Below are positions 1-6,473 of a stretch of DNA of 12,767 bases, piece by piece. Positions within the stretch are counted from its first letter, which is position 1. Each line of letters begins with the position of its first letter. The position numbers and the translations under genes were made by a program. Source of the DNA: Bacteroidota bacterium (lineage in GTDB: Bacteria; Bacteroidota; Bacteroidia; Chitinophagales; Chitinophagaceae); contig JAPLER010000064.1 in assembly GCA_026391115.1 (NCBI GenBank), positions 1-12,767 of the forward strand, in the 5' to 3' direction. The notes beneath the pieces were generated by a model. The model worked only from the letters and a program-made list of their open reading frames with translations. It was not told where the DNA came from and did no database searches.

Positions 1-66
1 AGTAAACGAAGTTAATACTTCAATCACTAGACTGTTTTAAAATAAAAAGATTAAGAATTCGTTGAA

Positions 67-1434
67 CTATAATTGCTGAAATACTTCTTTAGCAAAATCT
101 GCTAGGCTTGGGTCTCTTGCACCCATTAATAAAAGCACAGCGTTTTCTTGTAAATGTGGCTGTAGTATTTTTACTAAATCGTTTCTATCTTCCACAAAAA
201 AAGCATTACAACCTTTTGCTTGTAGGTCTTGTATTAAATCATTAGCACTAATATCTTTTGTAGCTGTTCCTCCTGCATAAAATATTTCACTCATCCAAAT
301 TTCATCTTGTGGGCGAAGTGCATTTGCAATTTCTTCTACAAAATCATTACGTAAAAATCTTGTTGGTCCATAACCATGTGGCTGAAACCAAGCAATTACT
401 TTACTAGTTAGTGGTTGCACTCCTTGTATTGCAGCTGCACATTTTGCAGGATTGTGTGCATAATCATCAATCACCAATACTTCATTTTTTTTACCTAAAA
501 TTTGATTTCGACGATAAATGCCTTTATATTTTTTTAAAGCAGTAGCACAAGCTTGTAGTTGAACACCACATTGGTTTGCAACACAAACAGCGGCCAAAGC
601 ATTTTGCATATTGTGCTTGCCAATTGCCTTCATTTCAAACAAAACACCCTTGATTTTAAATTGCATATCAAAACCATTCTGATTAAAGTTGGTTGCCATA
701 AACCCAGCTCTTTCGTCTGTTGATGAAAAATCTTGATTTGTATTTTCGGAAAAATGAGCAGCTAATTCGTGAGAGGCATTTACAATAAATTTATTGCTGT
801 TGTTTTTAAATGTTTGAAAAATATCATTCAATTCTTCAATCTCTTTGTGATCTTTATCAATGTTTAACAATAAGCCAATTTCTGGATGATAACTCACAAT
901 ACTTCCATCACTTTCATCAGCTTCTATTACCAACCATTCTCCTTTACCTACAAATGCATTACCAATAAAATTTCTTTCCTGCAATCGTACCAAACCTGCA
1001 CCACTAATGATACTTGGCTGCAAACCTGCTGCATCTAATATTTCAAATATCATAGCAGTTGTTGTGCTTTTGCCACTTGTGCCACCAACAGCAATTGTCC
1101 TTTTTGTATTGCTGATGATAGTTAATAGTTCACTACGTTTTATAATAGGAATATTAAGTTGTTTTGCTTTTTGAATTTCAATATTTGAATCTTCAACTGC
1201 TGTGGAGATAATAATCAGTTCTGTGTTTTCATTAATGCCACTTGCGTCTTGAGGGAAACACTTTACTTTAAATTTTTCTAGCTTTTCTTGTGTATCATTA
1301 AAAGTATTTTCAGCAAAGTATCTATCGCTGCCACTTACATTTTTGCCAATGCCAGCACAGTATTGAGCCAAAGCACTCATGCCAGTTCCTGCAACACCAA
1401 TAAAAAAAAGATTGTTTGTATTTTGAAAGTTCAT
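67..1434 (-). CDS. MurC-like Mur ligase family protein (non-canonical subgroup)
   Basis: ATP-dependent amide ligase of the Mur family, cytosolic, probably acting on a UDP-muramyl or muropeptide-type substrate. With the ATG at 1434 the protein is 455 aa, a normal MurC/Mpl length. An N-terminal Rossmann nucleotide-sugar domain carries GVAGTGMSA (13-21). The ATP P-loop is GGTSGKSTTT (117-126), followed by EADESDGS (171-178), NIDKDH (191-196), RRN (308-310), DDYAHNPAK (323-331) and FQPHGYGPTRF (350-360). Overall order and EADESDGS match MurC. However, the usual GTHGKT, DDYxHHP and FQPHRYTRT are altered, and a YAGGT segment (386-390) resembles a MurC-like subgroup whose substrate I do not know. 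No other dcw-cluster gene is nearby, so it may not be the essential MurC. An in-frame GTG at 1458 adds 8 residues but lies in a TGTG-rich repeat, so ATG at 1434 is preferred. It could be cotranscribed with the PaaE-like gene upstream. The family is certain; the exact reaction is not. Confidence 0.85.
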   Translation of the reverse strand: MNFQNTNNLFFIGVAGTGMSALAQYCAGIGKNVSGSDRYFAENTFNDTQEKLEKFKVKCFPQDASGINENTELIIISTAVEDSNIEIQKAKQLNIPIIKRSELLTIISNTKRTIAVGGTSGKSTTTAMIFEILDAAGLQPSIISGAGLVRLQERNFIGNAFVGKGEWLVIEADESDGSIVSYHPEIGLLLNIDKDHKEIEELNDIFQTFKNNSNKFIVNASHELAAHFSENTNQDFSSTDERAGFMATNFNQNGFDMQFKIKGVLFEMKAIGKHNMQNALAAVCVANQCGVQLQACATALKKYKGIYRRNQILGKKNEVLVIDDYAHNPAKCAAAIQGVQPLTSKVIAWFQPHGYGPTRFLRNDFVEEIANALRPQDEIWMSEIFYAGGTATKDISANDLIQDLQAKGCNAFFVEDRNDLVKILQPHLQENAVLLLMGARDPSLADFAKEVFQQL

Positions 1435-1452
1435 TTGTTTATTTTTTAATTT

Positions 1453-1480
1453 TACCACAAAGGCACACAGAACACATGGT
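1453..1480 (-). repeat. TGTG-rich intergenic repeat-like sequence
   Basis: Read on the minus strand, this stretch contains TGTGTTCTGTGTGCC followed by TTTGTGGT, three imperfect TGTG-centred modules just upstream of the Mur-like gene. From memory, similar CTCTGTG...CTTTGTGGT strings occur scattered in intergenic regions of many environmental bacteria. Here only one copy is visible, so its repetitive nature is inference. It supplies the spurious in-frame GTG start of the gene downstream. Confidence 0.4.
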
Positions 1481-1493
1481 TAGTAAAGCTAAT

Positions 1494-1524
1494 ACTACTA
1501 GCAAATAGCTATGCACTACTAGCA
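1494..1524. repeat. Two direct copies of ACTACTAGCA, 21 bp apart
   Basis: ACTACTAGCA occurs at 1494-1503 and again at 1515-1524, separated by 11 bp containing the palindrome TAGCTA. The 21 bp period is two helical turns, which would place both copies on one DNA face. It lies between the PaaE-like gene and the Mur-like gene. It could be an operator or simply low-complexity drift; nothing in the sequence decides between them. Confidence 0.4.
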
Positions 1525-1527
1525 CAA

Positions 1528-2595
1528 TTATTTCACATCATAATCCACTACAACTCTTTCTGTTATTGGGTGAGATTGACAAGTAAGAATAAATCCTTGT
1601 TCAATTTCCTCGTGTTCTAAACCCCAATTCACATCCATTTCAACCTGTCCTTCAAGTAGTTTTGCTTTGCAAGTGCAACATACACCACCTTTACATGCAA
1701 AAGGTAAATCTGCACCATTTTTTAGTGCAGCATCTAAAATATTTATCTCATCGTTAAATCCAATTTCAATATCAAAACTTCGTCCATCACTGATGATAGT
1801 AATCTTACTTTTAGCTTCAGATTTTACTTGAGGTACAAAAGTTTTATTTTTTGATTTTGCAGATGTAGTAAACAATTCAAAGTGAATTTGCTTTCTGTCA
1901 ATATTCAAATTCTCTAGAAAATCTTTGGTTGCCAAAATCATTTCTTCTGGACCACAAATAAAAAACTCATTAGTGCTTTGCCAGTTAATCAATCTTGACA
2001 ACTGTTGCAATTTATCAGTATCAATTCTTCCGTGACTAATAGGTGCATCTGTTTTTTCTCTACTTAAAATATGGATTAATTGCAACCTTCCAACAAACTT
2101 ATTTTTTAGTGCTTCAATCTCTTCTTTAAAAATAATAGAGCCTGTATTTTTATTGCCATACACCAATATAAATTCACTTAAAGGTTCTGCTGATAAAGTG
2201 GTTTTTATAATAGATAAAATTGGCGTAATGCCACTTCCTGCTGCAATTGCAAGATATTTTTTTAAATTAGATTCATTTAATTCTGAATAGAATTTACCGT
2301 TTGGTGCAGCTACATCCAAAGTATCACCAATTTTTAATAAATCATTTGCATAGCTAGAGAATAAACCATTTTGAACTTTTTTAACAGCTATTCTAAAATC
2401 ATCTTCTAAAGGCGATGAACAAAGAGAATATGAACGTCTGATTTCCTGATCTTCAATTTTAGTTTTAAGTGTAATATACTGACCTTGTTTATATGTAAAT
2501 TCTTGTTTTAATTCAGTGGGAATATTGAAAGAAATTGAAACGCAGTCATTAGTTTCTTTACGAATATTTTTTATTGTTAGTGGGTAAAAATTCAT
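1528..2595 (-). CDS. PaaE-like ferredoxin-NADP(H) reductase (FAD, 2Fe-2S)
   Basis: Electron-transfer flavoprotein of the phenol hydroxylase reductase/PaaE type, 355 aa, matching the usual length of the phenylacetyl-CoA epoxidase reductase subunit. Such proteins pass electrons from NAD(P)H through FAD to a 2Fe-2S centre and then to a partner oxygenase. Domains in order: FAD-binding barrel with RRSYSL (53-58); NAD(P)-binding domain with AAGSGITPIL (118-127) and CGPEEM (214-219); C-terminal plant-type ferredoxin domain with C301, C306, C309 and C339 as cluster ligands. No signal peptide, so cytosolic. The gene follows a TetR-family regulator by 60 bp, an arrangement expected for regulated aromatic catabolism. 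No paaA, paaB, paaC or paaD is present in the window, so its oxygenase partner is unseen and it could serve another oxygenase. The ATG at 2595 fits the start of the FAD domain. Domain assignment is secure; the PaaE role is inference. Confidence 0.88.
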   Translation of the reverse strand: MNFYPLTIKNIRKETNDCVSISFNIPTELKQEFTYKQGQYITLKTKIEDQEIRRSYSLCSSPLEDDFRIAVKKVQNGLFSSYANDLLKIGDTLDVAAPNGKFYSELNESNLKKYLAIAAGSGITPILSIIKTTLSAEPLSEFILVYGNKNTGSIIFKEEIEALKNKFVGRLQLIHILSREKTDAPISHGRIDTDKLQQLSRLINWQSTNEFFICGPEEMILATKDFLENLNIDRKQIHFELFTTSAKSKNKTFVPQVKSEAKSKITIISDGRSFDIEIGFNDEINILDAALKNGADLPFACKGGVCCTCKAKLLEGQVEMDVNWGLEHEEIEQGFILTCQSHPITERVVVDYDVK

Positions 2596-2655
2596 TTTTA
2601 AATAGTGGTTAATTGTAAGTAGCTAGTTAGTTGGTTTTATAGTACGTAATAATCA

Positions 2656-3252
2656 TTAAATTTTTCTCAATCCATCCATAAGAAAAGTAATCATATTTTC
2701 TTCAAGCTCTTTTCCGCTAATTTTTTGTGTACTTCTGTGCCAGCTTTCAATACCCCCAATAGCATGTAACATTATTAATACAGTAGTAGATGCATCAATT
2801 TTTTTGATTTCCTTTTGTTTAATACCCTGTTCAATGATAGCTGCAAAACGTTTTCTGTAAGTTCTGCGTTGGTTTTGCATATTACTTAAATATGGATTGT
2901 CTAGATGTTTCCATTCTCTATCGCTTACATAAACTTGCTCAAAATGATGAATCATTCCATCTATATGAAAACGTAATAAACTTTCTATTTTAGCCAAAAC
3001 AGAAAGTTCACTTGCTTCAACTTCTTCCATTTTATGGGTGTAACGATTTGCCACATCAAAACAAATAATATTTAATAATTCGTTTTTGCTTTTGATGTGA
3101 TTGTAAAGGCTTGCAGCTTCAACACCAACTACATCTGCAATTTCACGCATACTTGCGGCTTTAAATCCTTTTTCTTTAAATAAAGAAGCAGCTTTTTCAA
3201 TGATAATGTCTTTACGACTTATTTCTTTGTTAGTTGTTTTAATACGTCCCAT
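2656..3252 (-). CDS. TetR/AcrR family transcriptional regulator
   Basis: One-component DNA-binding repressor, 198 aa from the ATG at 3252, typical of TetR proteins. The N-terminal helix-turn-helix spans about residues 34-60, including MREIADVVGV, ASLYNHIKSK and the following NELL. The all-helical ligand domain contains REWKHLDNPYL and a run of arginines near the middle, reminiscent of TetR regulators that sense acyl-CoA compounds; that resemblance is from memory only. It is the first gene of a possible TetR-PaaE-Mur unit and divergent from the GH31 gene. Known TetR regulators control paa genes in other bacteria, so autoregulation plus control of the PaaE-like gene is plausible. A TTG start at 3273 would add 7 residues upstream of the conserved region and would overlap a -7-like box, so I prefer ATG at 3252. 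Confidence 0.9.
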   Translation of the reverse strand: MGRIKTTNKEISRKDIIIEKAASLFKEKGFKAASMREIADVVGVEAASLYNHIKSKNELLNIICFDVANRYTHKMEEVEASELSVLAKIESLLRFHIDGMIHHFEQVYVSDREWKHLDNPYLSNMQNQRRTYRKRFAAIIEQGIKQKEIKKIDASTTVLIMLHAIGGIESWHRSTQKISGKELEENMITFLMDGLRKI

Positions 3253-3256
3253 TCGC

Positions 3257-3264
3257 CAAAAATA
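3257..3264 (-). promoter_or_regulatory. Candidate -7 box (TAnnTTTG) for the TetR gene
   Basis: On the minus strand this reads TATTTTTG, an exact match to the Bacteroidota -7 consensus TAnnTTTG, and ends 4 nt before the preferred ATG at 3252. I see no TTG at a suitable -33 distance, so this is only a half-promoter. If real, the mRNA would be leaderless or nearly so, as proposed for the heme A synthase gene in this window. Confidence 0.35.
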
Positions 3265-3333
3265 AGCTAACAAGCGTTAGGATGATAATTTCTTCAAAAA
3301 TGTCTATAAAAAGTATTGTATTAAATGTTAAAG

Positions 3334-3364
3334 TTTGAAATGTTTTTCTTTTGCTTCATATTTG
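3334..3364 (+). promoter_or_regulatory. Candidate promoter for the GH31 gene
   Basis: TTTG at 3334-3337, a 19 bp spacer, then CATATTTG at 3357-3364, one base off the Bacteroidota -7 consensus TAnnTTTG. This places a start of transcription near 3369, about 12 nt before the ATG at 3381. It lies in the 128 bp divergent region shared with the TetR gene, so that regulator could also bind here. Confidence 0.4.
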
Positions 3365-3380
3365 TTGCATAATATACTTT

Positions 3381-5708
3381 ATGATGAATTTTTTTAAATC
3401 GCTTGTTATTTTATTTTTTATAAATACAACATTTTGCTTTGCACAAAACCAAAACTATGGAAGTTGGAAAATTGAATCTTACGCCAATAATATTGTCAAG
3501 GTAACTAACACACCACAAGAATATGCAAAAAATTATAATGTTACAAATGCTGTTATGATACAACCTTTAGCAATATCTAAACATCATTATGTATCTAGCG
3601 ATAGTGGAGCAATAAATATTACAGAAGCTGGCGTTTCATTGATGCCATTTGCAGCTAATGATGGTTCTCGCGGATTTAAATTATTGCTAAAAAAAGAGGA
3701 GCAAATTTATGGTGGTGGGGAACGTGCTTTAGCATTGAATAGAAGAGGAACACGTTTGAATTTGTACAATAACCCCTGGTATTGCTATGGCGTTGGAGCT
3801 GACAATCTTAACTTTTCTGTGCCTTTTTTTATAAGCAATAAAGGGTATGGAGTTTTTTTTGATAATGCAAGTAAAGGTTATGCAGATATTGGCAAAAACG
3901 ATTCTTCTAAATTTGAAGTGGCATTTACAAGTGGCGAAATCAATGCATACATCATAACAGGAAAATCATATCAGGAAATTTTATCTTCCTACCATAAACT
4001 TACAGGTACACAACCTTTACCACCACGTTGGGCGTTAGGAAATTTAATGAGTAGATTTGGCTATACAAGTCAAAAACAAGTTACAGAAATTGCTAAACAA
4101 ATGAAGGATGAAAAAATGCCTGTCGATGCCATTATTTTCGACTTGTTTTGGTTTGGCGATGAAATAAAAGGAAGTCTTGGAAATTTAGATTGGGTGAATA
4201 AGGAAAAATGGCCTGATCCTGTAGGTATGATTTCAGGATTTACTAAGCAAAATATTAAAACAACTTTAATAACAGAACCTTATATGTTAGAGTATACAAA
4301 TGCCTACAGCGAAAGTTTAGATTATTGGAGTAAAACATCTACAGATAACCCTTATACGCTAACAGATTTTTATTTTGGAAAAGGAGGTTTGATTGATATT
4401 TTTAGAAAAGATGCAGGTGATTGGATTTGGAATTACCATTATAAAAGACAAATAAAAAATGGAGTTACTGCATGGTGGACAGATTTGGGAGAACCTGAGC
4501 GTCACCCAGAAGATATGTACCACAACTTAAAAGATTGGGGCGTTACTAGAATGCTTAAGGCAAATGAAGTGCATAATATTTATGGTCATTATTGGAATAA
4601 AATGTTGTTTGAAAACTATGCAAAAGATTATCCTCAACAAAGATTATTTCATTTGAATAGAAGTGGCTTTGCTGGTAGTCAGCGTTATAGTATTTTTCCT
4701 TGGAGTGGAGATGTTGGTAGAACCTGGAGTGGCTTGCAAGCCCAACCTCTTGTAATGCTTGGTATGAGTATGAGTGGTGTGCCTTACATACATGCAGATG
4801 CTGGTGGTTTTGCACAAGGTCAGCAAGACGAAGAACTATTTGTTCGCTGGCTACAATTTGCAACTTATACGCCAATTTTTCGTCCACATGGAACTGCATT
4901 GTATGGTGTAGATCCAGATGCCCCAAGTTTTCCGAGTGAAGCAGCATTGTATCCCGAACCTTATAAAACCCTTGCAAGAAATGCAATTATAGAAAGATAT
5001 AAAATGTTGCCTTACAATTATACATTGGCTTACAGACAAACAAAATTTGGCGAACCTTTGGTTAAACCATTATTCTTTAATTATAACAATGATAGTGCTG
5101 CTGTAAAAATTAATGATGAGTATTTGTTTGGAGATAATATTTTGGTTGCACCTGTTTTAGAAAAAGGACAAACAACAAAAGCAATCTATTTACCCAAAAG
5201 CAATTGGTATGATATAAAAACAAATACTTTTTTTAAAGGAGAATCCTGGACAGATTATATTGTTGATAGTTTTAAAAAGCCCATTTTTTATAAAGAAGGG
5301 AGTTTTATACCTCAATACAATTGCAATGGAGAAAATACTACTGAAATAAACAGGAAAAATTTGAATGTTTTTTATGTCCCATCAACCACAAAATCTACTT
5401 ATGAAATGTATGATGATGATGGCGAAACAAAAAATGCTTTAGCTACAAGTCAATTTGAGTTGATAAAATTTTCATCTGCAGGATTTACAGCAAAAGGAGT
5501 GATGATTAGCATTGCTACAAATAATGGTAAGTATAAAAATAAACCAGTAGAAAGAGTAATTAATATGCAAATTCCTGTGAGCAAGTCGCTTGTGAAACAA
5601 GTTTTAGTAAATGGAATATCAACAAAATTTTCAATCGGTGAATCTGGTATTGTTAAGTTTGACGTATTACTAAAAAATATTCCATTAAAAATAGAAGTAA
5701 GGTTGTAG
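3381..5708 (+). CDS. Secreted GH31 alpha-glucosidase / oligosaccharide alpha-glucosyltransferase
   Basis: Retaining alpha-glycoside hydrolase of family GH31, 775 aa from the ATG at 3381 (a second ATG follows directly at 3384). A signal peptide covers about residues 1-21, ending FCFA, so it is exported to the periplasm or surface. An N-terminal beta-sandwich precedes the (beta/alpha)8 barrel. Barrel motifs are DLFWFG (254-259), GNLDW (267-271), the nucleophile motif WWTDLGEPE (365-373, Asp368), RSGFAGSQRY (427-436) and WSGDV (441-445) with likely acid/base Asp444. A C-terminal DUF5110-type beta domain carries YDDDGE (677-682). The combination DLxWFG, GNLDW and DLGEPExHPED strongly recalls Cellvibrio japonicus Agd31B, a 4-alpha-glucosyltransferase, so transglucosylation on alpha-glucans is as likely as hydrolysis. 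A TTG-initiated extension to 3351 is rejected because it would precede the signal peptide. No SusC/SusD pair is visible, so it stands alone. Confidence 0.9.
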   Translation: MMNFFKSLVILFFINTTFCFAQNQNYGSWKIESYANNIVKVTNTPQEYAKNYNVTNAVMIQPLAISKHHYVSSDSGAINITEAGVSLMPFAANDGSRGFKLLLKKEEQIYGGGERALALNRRGTRLNLYNNPWYCYGVGADNLNFSVPFFISNKGYGVFFDNASKGYADIGKNDSSKFEVAFTSGEINAYIITGKSYQEILSSYHKLTGTQPLPPRWALGNLMSRFGYTSQKQVTEIAKQMKDEKMPVDAIIFDLFWFGDEIKGSLGNLDWVNKEKWPDPVGMISGFTKQNIKTTLITEPYMLEYTNAYSESLDYWSKTSTDNPYTLTDFYFGKGGLIDIFRKDAGDWIWNYHYKRQIKNGVTAWWTDLGEPERHPEDMYHNLKDWGVTRMLKANEVHNIYGHYWNKMLFENYAKDYPQQRLFHLNRSGFAGSQRYSIFPWSGDVGRTWSGLQAQPLVMLGMSMSGVPYIHADAGGFAQGQQDEELFVRWLQFATYTPIFRPHGTALYGVDPDAPSFPSEAALYPEPYKTLARNAIIERYKMLPYNYTLAYRQTKFGEPLVKPLFFNYNNDSAAVKINDEYLFGDNILVAPVLEKGQTTKAIYLPKSNWYDIKTNTFFKGESWTDYIVDSFKKPIFYKEGSFIPQYNCNGENTTEINRKNLNVFYVPSTTKSTYEMYDDDGETKNALATSQFELIKFSSAGFTAKGVMISIATNNGKYKNKPVERVINMQIPVSKSLVKQVLVNGISTKFSIGESGIVKFDVLLKNIPLKIEVRL

Positions 5709-5791
5709 CAGCAAAATGTTATTATGTGTAAATACAAATAGTAGAAATCTACATTTAAACATTTAAGCTTTATTATTATCATATTTGCCTA

Positions 5792-5807
5792 CACCTAAAA
5801 CTAGGTG
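5792..5807 (+). terminator. Small hairpin after GH31, possible weak terminator
   Basis: CACCTA (5792-5797), loop AAAC, TAGGTG (5802-5807): a perfect 6 bp stem and the only GC-containing stem in this spacer. It is not followed directly by a T run; the nearest is TTTTT at 5823-5827. It could end GH31 transcription weakly or be a processing site. Confidence 0.3.
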
Positions 5808-5812
5808 GAAAT

Positions 5813-5860
5813 CAAATAATAATTTTTAACAAAATATTGGGATAGTCAAATTGTTATTTG
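5813..5860 (+). repeat. 13 bp inverted repeat upstream of the L,D-transpeptidase gene
   Basis: CAAATAATAATTT at 5813-5825 pairs with AAATTGTTATTTG at 5848-5860, 12 Watson-Crick pairs plus one G-U in RNA, with a 22 nt loop. It is very AT-rich, so stability as RNA would be modest. It ends 40 bp before the start codon at 5901 and could be an operator or 5' leader structure. Confidence 0.35.
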
Positions 5861-5900
5861 GTATAATTTTATATAGAATATATGTATATAATATTAAACT

Positions 5901-6425
5901 ATGAAAACGATTAAATTTTTAGCAGTATTAATTATTTTTTTTCTTGTCAATACTTCTTTTATTAAACAAGTAATTGATAAAGATGACTATTACATTGTTG
6001 TAAGCAAAAGCAATTATACGCTTACTATCTACGATAAAGAAAATAATTTTGTAGTAGAGTACCCTGCTGTGTTTGGTAATAGTGATAAAGGCGATAAAAT
6101 GGTTGAAGGCGATAGAAAGACCCCAGAAGGAACTTTTCATATTATTAGTAAACGTCCACATCCAAAATGGGATAAATTTCTGGCACTAGATTATCCTACA
6201 GCAGATAGTTATAGAAAATTTAATGAAAGAAAAGCACAGGGTTTAATTCCTGCAAATGCAAGAATTGGTGGAAGTGTTGGTATTCATGGCACTTGGCCAA
6301 AAGAAGAGTTTGCCGTTGATGCTCATCAAAACTGGACTTTGGGATGTGTGAGTACAAAAAATGATTTCATTAGAGAAATATATAATCAATTGCCAGTAGG
6401 CACACGTGTTGAGATAGTAAAATAA
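5901..6425 (+). CDS. Exported L,D-transpeptidase, YkuD family
   Basis: Cysteine transpeptidase that acts on peptidoglycan stem peptides in the periplasm, making 3-3 cross-links or attaching partners. It is 174 aa, a minimal single-domain YkuD protein. Residues 1-22 form a hydrophobic signal peptide or anchor with no lipobox cysteine. The YkuD fold starts near YYIVVSKSNYTLTIYD and contains GDRKTPEGTF (70-79). The catalytic region is GIHGTW (His129) followed 20 residues later by TLGCVSTKND (Cys149), matching HxG...[ST]xGC[IV]. No LysM or other wall-binding domain is present. The next genes, comB-like and rpiB, follow on the same strand with gaps of 48 and 35 bp and may be cotranscribed, though no functional link is obvious. 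The catalytic assignment is firm; whether it cross-links or carries out another YkuD reaction is not decided. Confidence 0.9.
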   Translation: MKTIKFLAVLIIFFLVNTSFIKQVIDKDDYYIVVSKSNYTLTIYDKENNFVVEYPAVFGNSDKGDKMVEGDRKTPEGTFHIISKRPHPKWDKFLALDYPTADSYRKFNERKAQGLIPANARIGGSVGIHGTWPKEEFAVDAHQNWTLGCVSTKNDFIREIYNQLPVGTRVEIVK

Positions 6426-6473
6426 TCTTTATTGACTTAATTAATTATCAATATTTATTATTGCAGCCTTATT

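Larger units (their letters stand above)
5709..5900. other. 192 bp intergenic region between GH31 and the L,D-transpeptidase gene
   Basis: AT-rich spacer holding two candidate hairpins, listed separately, and a short symmetric GTAGAAATCTAC at 5741-5752. A TATAAT string at 5862-5867 resembles a sigma70 -10 box but lacks a well-spaced -35, and no exact TAnnTTTG box precedes the downstream gene. No open reading frame with coding character was seen. Confidence 0.5.

Noticed and set aside
8..21. GAAGT-TAAT-ACTTC hairpin at the left edge, after the Mur-like gene
   Set aside because: Only a 5 bp stem, followed on the minus strand by a weak GTTT; too weak to call a terminator, and the region is cut by the window edge.
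2596..2655. Spacer between TetR and PaaE with repeated AGCTAGTTAGTTGG-like tetramers
   Set aside because: Simple-sequence drift without symmetry or a promoter box; nothing firm to annotate.
3351..3380. TTG-initiated extension of the GH31 protein
   Set aside because: It adds 10 residues before a normal signal peptide and overlaps the candidate promoter; tandem ATGs at 3381 and 3384 are better starts.
4555..4986. 143-codon open frame antisense to the GH31 gene
   Set aside because: It lies wholly opposite the conserved GH31 catalytic region, has a His- and Tyr-rich composition typical of antisense frames and shows no recognisable domain.
5450..5782. 110-codon minus-strand frame across the GH31 3' end and spacer
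   Set aside because: It is mostly antisense to the GH31 C-terminal domain, with composition reflecting AT-rich DNA.
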